This document shows, piece by piece, positions 20,001-31,300 of a stretch of DNA of 64,000 nt. Position 1 is the stretch's first letter. Every line of letters starts with the position of its first letter. Position numbers and translations under genes: made by a program. The notes under the pieces are model-generated. The model was not told the origin of the DNA. It saw only the letters and a program-made list of their open reading frames with translations, and ran no database searches. Origin of the DNA: Monocercomonoides exilis (taxonomy: Eukaryota > Preaxostyla > Oxymonadida > Polymastigidae); contig LSRY02000014.1 in the NCBI GenBank assembly GCA_001643675.2, positions 870,501 through 934,500 on the forward strand. Direction: 5' to 3'.

Positions 20001-22359
20001 ATAATGGCAATGAAGATAACAACGAAGAAGAAGAAGAAGAAGACGATGAAGAATACAACGAATTCGCCGAAGACAGAGAAGAAAAGGCCATTGAGTGGCT
20101 GAGAGCCAAGTGAGGGGGGTCAGCGCAGAAGAAAGGAGGAGTGGTGCTTCTGTCGCTCAGCCCTATCAGATGCCCTGCTGATGCTGACACTGATGATGCT
20201 GCTGATGCTGCTCCTCCAATAGGAACAGAAGAAGGGCAGACAGAAAAGGGAGGAGAAGGAGGGATTGGAGAGACAAGACAAGGGGAGTGGATGGAGGAGG
20301 CAGCAGAAGCAGAGGAAGAAGCAGGGGAAGGGCAGGAATACGGATAGTGGCTGTCTTGCTGAGGGGAAGGGGGGAAGGTGCTGAAGAGCTGGGGGAGAGG
20401 GGGAGGAGCAGGGAGAGGGGGAGAAGGAGGGAGTGGAGGTGATGAAGAAGGATGATGAGATGTGTCTCGTGAAAGAGAAGGTGATGTTTGAGGTGATTTT
20501 GAAGTGACAGAGCGATCAGAGGAAGGAGACGCAACTGGAGCAACTGGCTGGAAAGACAGCTGTATAGATGACTGAATGGAAGGGGAAGCAAAAGATGAAG
20601 GGGAAGAGGCAGAAGAGGCGGTGTAGGAGGACGTGGAAGAGGCTGTGGAAGAAGCAGTAGAAGGAGCTGTTGATGGGAGTGGAGGAGATTGATATTGAGA
20701 TTGATATTGAGATGGAGGATGCTGCTGCTGCTGTTGCTGTTGTTGAGGAGAGGCAGCTGAAGATGCCACAGTCAGTCTTATTTGTGGAGAGCCAGCCACC
20801 CGCTGCCCATTCGAAAGGGACATTTTCTTCTCACTCGTCTTCTTCCCTGTGGAATGCGCCTCGTCTCGCAGCTGCCCCGCGCTGCTGGTGATGGGGTTGT
20901 CAAATATCGTCCTCGGCTTCTCCTTCGCCTCTCCTCTTCCTCTTCCTCTTCCTCCTCCTTCGTCTTCCTCCTCATCATCCTCATCGATGTCTAAGCAGAG
21001 CGTCTCTTCGTCTGCATTCTCAAACCCAAAATGCGCCTCGACTGGCACGGTCGGCTGGTTCACCCGCTGCAGCAACCCCCTCTCCGTCACTCGCCAGCAC
21101 TCCCCATCGATTTCTGTGAGGATTCGGCACAGCTCTCTCAATGTCTCCACATCCTCCTTTGACTGCTGGTCATCTGCTTCTTCAAAGGCGCCGTGCTCTT
21201 CTTCGTATTCTTCTTCGTCCTCTCTCTCTTCATCAGCATTGTCACATTCAAGCTCTTCATCCCAGCCCATTGAATTAAAGCCAAGAATGCCTCTTCCACT
21301 TACACTTACATTTCCTCCAACTCCATCATCACCACCACCACCACCACTACACATACCTATTCCTATTCCAACTTCTCCTTCTCTTCCCCTTCCTCTTATT
21401 GCTCCTACTCCTTCTTCTTCTTCTCTCCCAATCCCTCCACTACTTCCATCTTTCCCCACAAATACATCCATCTGCTGTTCTGCTGCCCCTTGCTCCTCTC
21501 CTTCATTCCCTTCATTCCCTTCATCCCCCTTTCGCACTCGTTCCTTGATCGTGTGGATGGGCGTGCTGAACGCCTGCTGCTGACACATCGACGGCGCAGC
21601 CAGCGGAGAAAAGGAGAACTCCACACAGCGCGCGGCAGAGGCAGTGAAGGAGGGGCCAATCAATGGAGGATTTGAGAGAGCAGAAGGGGAGTGGGCAAAG
21701 AAGTGTGAGGGAGACTGCTTGCTTTCGTTGAACAGCGTTGCTGCCTCGAGCACAGCCCTCTGGCGGAACTTCGCTTCTTCTTTGGCTTTTGCGCGGCGGA
21801 GTCTTCTTCTCTCGAGATCGCTCTGAGATGTGTAGCCTGTGCCAGGTGTGATTGTTGAGGATGATGTTGATGATGATGAGGAAGAGGAAGAAGAATTAGA
21901 AGAAGATGATGAAGACGACGAAGAAGAAGCAGAAGCAGAAGCAGAAGCAGAAGCAGAAGCAGAAGCAGAAGCAGCCGCCGCTGCTGCTGCAGAATTAGCA
22001 GCAAAGGGGTCAGGCGAGCGCAAAGAGAGCGGGCGGAAGGGGAAGCAGATAGAAGGCGAGGAGCTTTCCGTTCTGCGGCCAGGCCCCCGCTGGATGTCGA
22101 GGGAGAGGGAGCGAGCGAACATGATGGTGGCAGCGGTGGAAGGCGGGGGTGTCATGCCGCGCTCAGAGCTGCGCCGGCGGAGGGCGATTGTCTGCAGCAT
22201 CTTCTTTGCTGACCAGTGCTGCTGCCGGGCGCTGATGAGGATGTTGCGCAGGGCAGTTGTGTGGCGGGTGACCGGGTCGAGGAGAGGCGCAGAGAGGGTG
22301 GCGATGAATGGCAGAGCAGCAGAGAGCGTGCGGTGGATCGTGTCGACGGAGCGGTCCAT
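17080..22359 (-). CDS. Very large Ser-rich low-complexity protein (1759 aa)
   Basis: One uninterrupted reading frame of 5.28 kb. Only the first 120 residues or so have ordinary composition (MDRSVDTIHRTLSAALPF, then SARQQHWSAKKMLQTIALRR). Scattered islands such as LCRILTEIDGECWRVTERGL (about 412-431) and HHHKHHRRRHGNKKR are also less repetitive. Most of the rest is Ser runs with Ala, Pro, Thr or Asn, plus (Asn-Ala)n, (Ser-Gln)n, Glu-rich and Gly-Thr repeats. No signal peptide or membrane segment. No family recognised. The frame's survival through more than 5 kb argues that it is translated, although Ser-rich simple DNA keeps frames open easily. The coding strand is pyrimidine-rich and more GC-rich than the intergenic DNA. 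A disordered regulatory or scaffold protein is one guess. Start: first ATG of the frame, just after a minisatellite. Confidence 0.7.
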   Translation of the reverse strand: MDRSVDTIHRTLSAALPFIATLSAPLLDPVTRHTTALRNILISARQQHWSAKKMLQTIALRRRSSERGMTPPPSTAATIMFARSLSLDIQRGPGRRTESSSPSICFPFRPLSLRSPDPFAANSAAAAAAASASASASASASASASSSSSSSSSSNSSSSSSSSSTSSSTITPGTGYTSQSDLERRRLRRAKAKEEAKFRQRAVLEAATLFNESKQSPSHFFAHSPSALSNPPLIGPSFTASAARCVEFSFSPLAAPSMCQQQAFSTPIHTIKERVRKGDEGNEGNEGEEQGAAEQQMDVFVGKDGSSGGIGREEEEGVGAIRGRGREGEVGIGIGMCSGGGGGDDGVGGNVSVSGRGILGFNSMGWDEELECDNADEEREDEEEYEEEHGAFEEADDQQSKEDVETLRELCRILTEIDGECWRVTERGLLQRVNQPTVPVEAHFGFENADEETLCLDIDEDDEEEDEGGGRGRGRGEAKEKPRTIFDNPITSSAGQLRDEAHSTGKKTSEKKMSLSNGQRVAGSPQIRLTVASSAASPQQQQQQQQHPPSQYQSQYQSPPLPSTAPSTASSTASSTSSYTASSASSPSSFASPSIQSSIQLSFQPVAPVASPSSDRSVTSKSPQTSPSLSRDTSHHPSSSPPLPPSPPLPAPPPLPQLFSTFPPSPQQDSHYPYSCPSPASSSASAASSIHSPCLVSPIPPSPPFSVCPSSVPIGGAASAASSVSASAGHLIGLSDRSTTPPFFCADPPHLALSHSMAFSSLSSANSLYSSSSSSSSSSLLSSLPLSSSSSSSSSSSSSSSSSSYSLLSTSAPSFFSSSLSSLTHSPPFGFSKISKSPVVPSLSSIASSPISSSSSSCSSSNINSIFNSNSYLNANSNANANTNSNTNSSSYISSNANANSNSFININTSPNPNVLSANIPSSRSTSTSTNLSSTPPLQPTSSSSSSSSSSSSSSSSSSSFSALSLSFSSSPTSSHAHLLSQFLKGSNINSYFHSLSFSQNAFPQSSAQQPAASPAGTNTSGAVNQASSDAFSSSCSSSFSSSFSSPSSSSSSSSSSSSSSSSVSILSSAISSVNKSSPSFLSILNQRRSSSQSFHLSPARSSSLSSSLSSTSSFPSSLPSPTSDSESCSFSSTSSSTERESLRQEWMKMGMNQKQKIKEKQKQKEKQKEKQKESQKQMKMKLCLNHSQSQSQSQSQSQNQLQSHATEKIAKSKKASLNTSLSTHSGAYSNTTGKPKHKAIAIRQHTATGRVNSNQSLSTLISPHALHTATTHHSLTGTGTCTGTGTCTGTGTCTGIDSASCLSLSLDPPLVDMQHHKHHKHHKHHRRRHGNKKRVEQEQEVEQEGEWKVGEEGKVGVSLDGVVDEAGDAAVEGNGDRDRDKEREHEFKHQHTHKHDHKIKISSEKQLVSQQATQKDIQPVAQPAAQHHRHSLKHRRKRHSISHNVISLSDRSDGALFDIFRKKRPHKKKKAQNSVREKKEKENAVINMNTNLNANLNANANVNVHDNAYSDANANANVNISCHLPRSTHHSENKLSEESQAIVWGSPGTQNAAYAASSASSSTSTSTSSVLSSSSISSASVHVPSSAALAAFSSASSSSASVSSCISASASSPPSSSASSLSSSSSSSSSAPFDSSTTTLSSSNVSKNGYSTAPSASTSASSASSSTSSLSSAAASSSVSSSSSNITNTAAISSISSSPSSSSSSSSSSSSSSSSSTTMHSIALPHHSGQLDSSSSAALVQIRRRGRSPTRRSLSPHE

Positions 22360-22397
22360 GTTGGTGTTGTCTACTGTTGGAATCTAGGGAAGGTGAT

Positions 22398-22500
22398 GAG
22401 ATGAAGGGAGATGAAGGGAGATGAAGGGAGATGAAGGGAGGTGAAGGGAGATGAAGAGAGATGAAAGAGATGAAAGAGATGAAAGAGATGAAGGAGATGG
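22398..22500. repeat. Minisatellite upstream of the Ser-rich gene
   Basis: Tandem 10-bp units ATGAAGGGAG (about six, with one GTGAAGGGAG variant), which pass into 9-bp ATGAAAGAG units. All purine on the plus strand apart from T. It lies in the presumed promoter/5' UTR of the Ser-rich gene. Confidence 0.9.
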
Positions 22501-22660
22501 TGGAGGAAGAAGGTATTGGAAATTGAATTGATATGATGAATGTGGTAATGAAGAGAGAAGAAATATGAAGTGAATCGTTTGATGAAGTGGTTGAAATAAA
22601 AAGATTTAATAATGAGATAGTTTCACAAGTCTCAAGATGATTGAAAATAAATAAGAAATT

Positions 22661-23673
22661 TCACACTTCAAAATCATTTGCTCGCTTAATGTTCTTTTTC
22701 TGAATGTATCTGATGTTAGGCATGTTTTTTACGTACTTGTTCTTTCTTGGATCAAGCGAAAGATACTTTGCTCTGACTGCTATTCTTTCGAGATGCTTTG
22801 CTTCATTGGAGATAAACACATAGAATGGTATGACTGATTTATGCTTTGTCATCAAGCGGATCATCTCATCTGGTGTTAAGTGTACTCCTTCTACGACAAT
22901 AGTTTCTCCTTTTTCTTCTGTGGAGGTGATGACAGTGTCTAAGATTTCGCACACTCTACTGCACTGTTGATAGTAACCATCCATCAAGTTTTGTTTTTCT
23001 TGTGAAGAAAGGTTTAATAATGCATCATCATCTTCTTTAACGATAGATAAAGTTGATGAACTTGATGTATGCTGTTTTTGAGCATATAACGATCCTGCTT
23101 CATATGTTGATACCCAGAGAGCAGCATTTTTTGGATCATTTTTATCTAAGCATGTTCGAAGAATGTGCCTGATACTATCAGTTGATACAATATTGCTAAC
23201 TCCAATTCGTGACGCAAGAACGGATGCGATTGTACTTTTCCCGCATCCAGACGTTCCACCTATAAGTATTGTACAGCTTGCACGATGTGTAACAATATCG
23301 CAAGCGGCACTCAACCTGGATATCATGTGCTCCAAAGGAAATGTTTTGTGCAGTTTTCTAAATGACATTCAAAAAACGAATTAATAAACAAAACTTTCAA
23401 AAGCCGAAAGCTTAATACGTGAGAATCAATTTACTTGCTTGTTCTGCCATATTCCAGCGCAGGCACTCAACAAAGAATTTTTTATCATTTCCTCCTAGTC
23501 TATTAAACAATTCTCCTATCAGAAGAAAGAAAACGTTGATTTAAAGTTATATTAGCATTAAGCGAACCTGCAAGTTTTTGCGAATCAAACGGTTTGCAGC
23601 CAACCAGCTGTAACATTGCCCGCAGTTGGAACTGTTGCAATGTCACCGGAGTGAGGCTTAGCCGTTGATCCAT
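22661..23673 (-). CDS. P-loop kinase, 2-phosphoglycerate kinase/LPA1-like
   Basis: The main exon (22661 to about 23357) encodes a P-loop NTPase with Walker A GGTSGCGKST, the VSTDSIRHILR segment, and LWVSTYEAGSLYAQ, followed by IVVEGVHLTPDEMI. This order is that of archaeal 2-phosphoglycerate kinase and of the plant LPA1-type proteins. Substrate is therefore a phosphorylated small molecule by family analogy, not shown. Two upstream exons are likely: 23568-23673 from ATG (MDQRLSLTPVTLQQFQLRAM) and 23435-23515 (GELFNRLGGNDKKFF). The first junction closes in phase. The second does not with any GT-AG pair I can find. The start may instead be the internal ATG at 23368 (MSFRKLHKTF). Confidence 0.75.
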
Positions 23674-23921
23674 TTTTGATTAGTCACAATTATATGGTGA
23701 AAGGGTGGATTTACTCTAAATAGATCACCATCAGATCAAATTGATCAAACGCCGAAACAGAAATTCGAATATTTCATAAACATCAATAAAAACTGAAATG
23801 ATTGTGCGACATGCAAAGTGAAATGCGTTGGAAAGCAGAAGAAATGACTGCAAGCCATACTTACACAAAATTCGTGAATTGTTAGCAGAAAATACTAAAA
23901 TATCATCTTAACAAATAATAA

Positions 23922-25214
23922 TCAAAGAAATGCTTTTATTAAAATAATTGCAAATATAACTGCAATTGCAATTACAAGTATTAGAATCACTCTATTCAGT
24001 CGAAGTCCCTTTTTTTGAATAACTTCCGCCTTAAATAATATCAATCAATGATATTTTTTGTGAAAAAAAAAGAAAGAAAATAGAAAATTAAAAAAATAAA
24101 ATAAAAAATTCCGAATGAAATCAATTATTGATAATGCATTAGTTTATTGCGAAAATACAAACCTGTTCAACATTCTTTGTTCCTTCTTTTATGTGTTCTG
24201 AAGCAGTTGATAGATTATGTTCAACATTATCAAGTAATGTGCCCTGTTCAACAACCATTACAGATAAATCGTTAAACAAGACAGAAATTTCATTCATTGA
24301 ACGAGCAATTGCGCGTATGTCTTCTGTTCTCTGTGAGACTCGTTGAGTTGAATACGACATATGTTGCTCTTGCTCCTCAGTAAAGGACTTCAAAAAAAAA
24401 AAAACATCACATTTTGATAAACGAGAAAGATATAAAAGAATCAACAAACGCGCTGATATACGGCTGGATCAAATTCGTTGTCTTCTGAAACGTCAAAAAG
24501 CGATAGAGCGGAAGAAGAACTTGAAGAGCCTTGAGATTTAATCATTCCCATTCCTGTAAAAGCCGCAAAAATATTATTTAAATAGTATTTAAAAGTTTCA
24601 ATTATAAAAAACAAAATAGTCCAAATTGAGAATCCATTTCACACTTTCCATGTAAAGCTTTCTACTTTTTCGAAAAGATTGAGAAAGCGTTAAAACACGT
24701 TCTGCCAATGAACTTTGCATATTACGTCTAATTTTAAAAGACGTTTCATTTTCGCCATTTGGATAAACAATAACACCATCAATGCGCTGAGGGTAGTCAT
24801 TCCACTCTTTGGGAAATAGTCTACTCACTTTTTGATTTAATGAATTTAACCGAACGAGAACCTGATCAGATAACACTTCAATTTCATGCGAGCTCGTAGG
24901 TTCAGCATCAAATGACTTTACCACAAGTGACTCACTACATTTTGTGTGAAGTTGTTCAACTTTCAAAAAAAAAATGAGAATGAAAAAAATTCAATTTCTA
25001 TTCTCATACTCAGCTTTCCAACTGCTGAAATTTCCTTTTGGATTGCAGCTAATTCCATCTCGTACGATGATTCGGAGGTTACCCATTGCCTTTCTTTGAA
25101 AAGAAGTTCTTGCGTATCTGCTTCCCAGGAATCAATATCCACCCCTCGAAAAGAAGATTCATTAAATCTTCTTCGCATATCCACAAATTGAAAAGTTAAG
25201 TCTCGTTCAACCAT
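23922..25214 (-). CDS. Syntaxin-16/Tlg2-like Qa-SNARE
   Basis: Membrane-fusion SNARE of the TGN/endosome route. Five exons on the minus strand, 25010-25214, 24645-24959, 24450-24553, 24163-24387 and 23922-24029, join in phase to 318 residues. The N-terminus MVERDLTFQFVDMRRRF resembles the short syntaxin-16 N-peptide. Then come an Habc-like helical region and the linker EFDPAVYQRSFTEEQEQ typical of Tlg2/Stx16. The SNARE motif is SMNEISVLFNDLSVMVVEQG, with the central layer Gln in VEQGTLLDNVEHN. It ends in a single C-terminal membrane anchor (about 291-316, LILVIAIAVIFAIILI). Introns are 50-133 bp, with GTATGA, GTGTGA and GTTTGT donors. The motif order makes the paralogue assignment stronger than a generic syntaxin call. 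Confidence 0.9.
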
Positions 25215-25342
25215 AAAAATCGCTTGGAGAACCCCAAATCCAATCTTTAGAGTCAAAAACAAAATGTAATGGGAATAAACTGCAAAATTATTTTTTATTT
25301 TTGTAAAAAAAAACAAATAAAATAAATAAAAACGAAATGACA

Positions 25343-28300
25343 TTAAGAACAAGTTAAAAGCGAATGCTCCAAAAGAAGTTCCGTATTTTCTTCATCAAGA
25401 TCCATTGACACAGATTCATTATTATTATCATTTGGAAATGATTGATTATCTGCTGATTGACAATTTGAAATGTTTGCTTCTGGGATTGCAGCCATTCTCT
25501 TTAATCTTTCAACAAATTCCTCTTCTTTGTTAGCTTCTGTTTCCCAGGGAGACCAGAAAGATCTCTTTCCTACGCCCAAAGCAGAGTTTTCGTAATTTGC
25601 GTTATGAGTTTCAGTTACAAGGAGGCGCAAATGTTCGGCGAATGCTTTCTCATCTTCTGTAATCTTTGAATTAGAGGCATCAAATATTTCGCTTGAACCA
25701 TATGAGGATGTTTTCATTCTTTTAGATGATGTTCTAATTAGCTTACTATCATCGGTTTCATCTTCATCTTCGTTTTCATCCTCTCTCAATTCATCACATT
25801 CCTCGCGAGCTCTCTTTCTCTTTTTCAGCATGACAACATTTGCCAAATCAGCCAACTGCTTCATTCTCATCAAATTCACATACTTTTCATTGATTTCTGT
25901 CTCTCTTCTCGAAAATCTTGACAATCGATTCTCTTTCTGCTTCTCTTTGTGATACGAAGAGAACACCAAAAGCGCAACAGATGAAGCAAGCGATGTGCAG
26001 TTGACAGATTCATTCACAACAATAGGAACAAGCTGACTGCATCGCTCAGAAACAGACTGGGCCACTGCATTCATTGGCTGTGTGCTTTTGGAAGTCCAAA
26101 GAAGAACTAAATAAGGAATGGGCGTAACTCGCTCAAGCAACACTTCAGATAGGCAAAACATGGAATCTTTGAAGAACTTGAAAGGAAGGCTGGCAATGCT
26201 CTTCTGGATAATCCAGTGCAGTTGTCGGAATGCAGAAGAAGTGCTTTCATCAATGTTAGAACTTTCTGGCTCTTTATCTTTTCCAAACCTAACATTTTCA
26301 TCTGTTTCATCATGATCTTCAACAAGCAATGATTTCTTCACTAATTTGTATCTATGTTCCAATGTTCGCTTTTGCTTTTGACGAGAAGTGGATTCTGCCA
26401 TAACCTTGTTGAATATCTTTGGCAAATGTTCATCAGCCAGTTCAAACAACTTGATGTCCAACTGAAGGATAGAGTCATCTGGCAAAGAGGCAATAGCATT
26501 TTGCTTTGCTGATGATTGTAATGGATCACATGAAGAGTTATCTTTTCGAACTTTTGAGAGATCATAACTTGTTTCTTCAACATACTCAATTGAACCAGAC
26601 TCGCCATAATCTCCATCATAACCCATGAATTTCCTGAGCTGCTTGTTGACTGCACAAGCGAAATTGCTAGAAGGAGCAGGTGATATAAGTGAAGTCTCAG
26701 AGGCAACAGATTCTGCTCCTATTGAAGCATCAGGTGCATTCAAAGAAGAAGAAGAAGTATCATTTTTTGTTTTGCGATGCCTTTTCTTTTGCTTCTCTGT
26801 TAGTGGTTCAAATTCTGGAGCTTCGAAGAACAGCTCTCCGTATTGTCTCTTCCACGGAAGCTGAGTGAGAAAGACATGCTGATGGATGAAAGAGGAGAGG
26901 CAGAGCACAACAAGAACAGTTGCAGCGTCTGTGAATGGATGAGATGAATTAGGAAAGATAGACAAAGATCCCTTCAAGAGAAGAAGAATGGATGTTTTGT
27001 TGCAGGTGAAGAAGGCCTTGATGTGTGAGTAGATGAGATGAGGGGAAGGAATTGCAGCCAAAAGACACGAAAGAAGAGGAATTTGAGGAATGCTTTTTTG
27101 TTCAGCTCCACAAACAGGAAAGAGAGACGATGCAACAAGAGATGCAAATGGCATAAAGGATAACGAGGAAGATGAAGAGAACTCAACTTCACAGTCTGAT
27201 GTTGGATGTGAACCTTGATTTGGAGATGAAGGAGAAGATGAAGCAAAGATGGTGGAACAGTCAGAAGAAGACAGAAACGAAGAATAAAATAAGGCGAGCA
27301 TCTTGTGATGAACTGAAGCTTCTGACAAATTTGGAATGTTCTGCGCATTGAATTCTGAAATTGAGGATGAAATGTGTGTGGCGAATGCGTTCCAGAGCAA
27401 AAGGCAGAGACTAAGAGCATAGCCACCATTCAATGAAATGAGCGACTGAGAATGTGCCGATGAAGAGAGCCTGTTGTTTGCAGATGTAGCTTGATAGAAG
27501 GATGAAAGAAGAGGTGAAGTGCTGTCAGATTTGTGAGTTGAACATAAGTGTTTGGTCATTGTCTTGAAGAACAAGGGGAAAGAGGAAGAAAGAAGAGGAT
27601 ATAATGAAACAAGGAACGGAGCAAAAGAGTGTGTGAATGAGATGTTATGATGAGGAATAAGTTGACATTTGGACATTTGCTTTGAGTATTCAACAGAAAA
27701 TGCTCGTGTTGTAGGCACAGCTGTTGCATGGACAATTTTCTGAATTAGACTTTCAAGATCAGAAAAGATGAACTGTTCAGCAGGGATTTGAATTGATTCA
27801 TCGACTGGAAGAGAAAGGCGGCTCAATAAAGATTCAGATCTTGATGTGGAAAAAGAGGAAGAAGTGGAATAAAATGGGTTGTGGATAAGAAGAGTGAATG
27901 AAGTGGACTGAAGAACATTTCTGATGGCGATGTGAAGAATGGCATAAAGAAGAGAAAGCGGGTGAATTGGCAGAGAAGAGTTGTGAAATGATGCTGTGTA
28001 AAGCGGAGAATGCTCGTCAGACGAGACAAACGACAGCAAAGACTGGTGAAGTGACGAGGCTTCAGATTGGAATGGGATGGCGTTTTTGTTTCCATTGTAT
28101 TCTTCCTGCAGCAAAGATGCAACAAACAGAACGGGTAAAGGAGTGTGGAGTTGAAACTGCTGTGATTGGAGAAATGACAAAACACTGTCTGCTTCTCTGA
28201 TGTATTGGGTGAGCGATTCAGTGAGCTGTGACAAAGACAAAGCGAAAGCATCAGCATTGAAAAAACGAGAAGAAGAATAAGGAAAAGAAGACAATGAAGC

Positions 28301-31300
28301 ATTTGCCAATGGATTGGCTGTGTTAGAAAGTGATGGGATTGATAGCTGGCGAAGAAGAGCAGAGAATTGAGAGACAAAAGAGAGAGGCAGGGGAGGAAGG
28401 ATGATCAGCGATGAAAGAGCAGTTTGTGGAGATGTGGAGTTGCTGGCCGAATACAAAACATTGCAATTGGGCTGAACTTCAATTTCCTTCAGAATGCGAG
28501 AGGGAATTGAGTCAGATTGAGAACTACTGTTTGATTGAAGATTAGTATCTGTTGCTGAAGTGGATGCTGCAGACATAATGAAGCGAACAATGTTTGACAT
28601 CCATCCAGAAAATGTTGCTGTATTCAATTTATTTCCTGCAAAAGGAGCAGCAACAGGCGAAAAGATGTGTAAAGAAAAAAACGAAGAGCGAGAAGTCACA
28701 AGAGCATCCGTGTTTAACGATGAAATAGATTTCTTCATCTTCATCAAAGAGCAACCACGCAGCACATCCACAACCATCTGCGGGAATGAATGCTCTGTCA
28801 AATAAGGAGTTGATGATGCTCTTGAAGCAATTTGGTTGAGATAAGCAACAGCCGTCGCAGTTGACGACATTGCAAACATCGCAAGCAAAGCTGGCGTCTC
28901 GTTGCTCTTCCCGTTTTGATTGGCTTTCTCTGCTTCTGCAAAGTCTTTGCGAACACGCTCAATTTCGACAGACTCAACTGGAGCCAAAAAGCTTTGCTTG
29001 GATCTGTCTTGAATGGAAGAGTAAATCCGAGCCCTCACATTCTTTTTCCATCTCGTGAAATACAACATGCATATGCACTTCTCATTGAATGTGCGACGAT
29101 GCAGAGCAATCTGCTTCTTAGCACTTTTCTGCTGTTCTGCTTGTTTTTCTTCAAACTTCTTCAAACTTTCTCTTTTCTGTGCTTCTTCCTCTTCAGCCAT
29201 TTCATTTCCTTCATCCTTCGATGATATAGAAGAAAGCTCTACTTTTGATTTTTCATCTTTCTTCTCAGCTGTCATTGCATTTGTGGAATTCGAAGGAAAT
29301 ACTAAACATTCTGTTCCTTTATTTTCATTCGTTTTTAGTTCTGTCTTCGCATCCATCCATTGATTAGCGGGAAACAAATGTAAATTACTCGGTGTTTGCT
29401 GCAAAAAATCCGTTGCTTTCGACACTCCAACAGCAAACGGGTTTTCAACACTGGGTGTCGATTGAGCTGCTGCTTCTCCACCTAAAAACGGGTTAAATGG
29501 CGATTTTTGCACGGTTTTCTCAGCTGTTGCTGGCTGAGTCGTAAAGGGGGAGGGAAACAGAGTGGGAGGAGTTTCAGGTGGAATCGGGATGGGCGTTGGT
29601 GTCTGAGAGAGCATAATGTCGTCGGAGAGCTGGTCTTGCTCTGCATCAGCATCGATCTCTCGGATGAAGTTGAACCCTGGAAGATTATCCAGTGCATCAA
29701 TAGCATTGTCTGCTTTCTCTTTCTCTTCTGATTTCGATTCCTCTTTCTTTTCGCTGCTTTCAAACACAGTGGACGGAAACGATGGCTTGGGCGGTTCTGA
29801 AATCGGAGCGAAAATAACTGGGTTCGTTGCGGCAGGATGAGGGACAGCTGTAATCTTTATGAATGTGTTGTCTCCTGCTGCAGTGGTAAGAGGAGCCACT
29901 TTCTCTGATAGAAGAACCTGAACATCACTTTTGGAGGGTGTCTTTGTTTCGGCCTGTGAAGGAACAGCCGATGATGGTTGGGTAGATGGAGATGAAGAAA
30001 CTGCTGGAGAAGGATTGTTGTTGAAGAACGAGGAAAAAATGTTGAATTCTGGTGTTTTGGATTCGGTGGTTGAAGGTGCAGAAGTAGCAGAGTTAGATAA
30101 AGTGTTGGTAAATGGAGTTGTATTGTTCTTCAGAAATGGATTAGCAGCAGCAGATGTTGTTGGTGTTGTGAATACATTTGTCGTCGGTGTTAGAGATGTT
30201 TGTGCTCCTTTTGCTGTTTCTTCTTTCTGTGGAGCAGTTGACAGCGCAGATTGCAATCCTGTCGATAGATTTGGAAAGTCCTTCTTTGGAAGATTGTCAA
30301 AAGACGTGAAAGAAGGTTTCAAGCTGTCAGATGTGTGTTTTGCTGGGAGCGACATGAATGGATTGTCTGCTGATGCAAGTGGATTGGCTCCACTTTGAGG
30401 CAGAAGGGAAGATGAAGAAATAGGAGAAGATTGGGGAAATCCCGATAGTGCTGTAGGAGTTGTTGGAATTGAAGTACTCGGCAACGGGCCTTTTGAACTA
30501 GGTGTTGAGAAAATAGAAGCAAAAATTGACTTTTCTGTATTATTTTCGAGTTTTTCGTTTGAAGAGGAGTTTAATGCGATCATGAACGGATTCTGTGGCT
30601 TTTGCGGCTGTTGCTTTTTTGTTGTGTCTGTGAATGAAAATGGGTTGGACGAAGGTAAAAGCGGTTCGTTACTTGGAAATGGTTTTTCAGTTGGTTTAGG
30701 AAAATGAGCTGAAGCAGAAGTCGCAGTTGAAGAAGCAGAACTTGCGCTCAAACCAGAAGGGCGCAGAATTGAGCCAAGAGGAGTCGCAGTGAATAATGAA
30801 ATGCTGTCTTTTTTAGCTTCTCTGGCGGTCACTGTATGCTCAATGGAAGATGATGACGGTGCTGTAAAGCCTGACTGTAAAGACATGCCAGCTGCACTTC
30901 CAATTCCACTTGCAGTCAACGCTCCCCGCACAATCTGTTCTGTTGTCAATGATCCTCTTTTATTGGAAATGGCGTCTATCCTTTGAGGCGATCCAAGTGT
31001 CAACGGAATTTTTTGTGATGCTGCAGTTATTGGGGGGAAATGCACAACTTTCATTGAAACATCACTTGAATTTGGTCCGTCTTCAACAAGAAACTGATTT
31101 TTTTCAGCAAGTTCCAAAACTTCTTCATCGTTCGATAGAAGCATTATCTCCCTCAACTCGCCAACACGCCATTTAGCTCCCCTTTGGCAAGATTGCATCA
31201 CCACAGTATCCCAAACAACCTGCCTGAAAGTCTTTATTTGTCTAAACAAAAGACAGCTAAACAGGTAATTGATATTCGTTCCATTCTCTCCTTTGATTAA

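Noticed and set aside
17192-21583. Long Glu-, Leu- and Ser-rich frames on the plus strand and in the other minus frames of 17-22 kb
   Set aside because: They are shadows of the Ser-rich ORF. Simple triplet repeats stay open in all frames, and none has a non-repetitive domain.
22398-22500. CRISPR-like tandem array
   Set aside because: Units are 9-10 bp with no spacers. This is a plain minisatellite in a eukaryotic genome.
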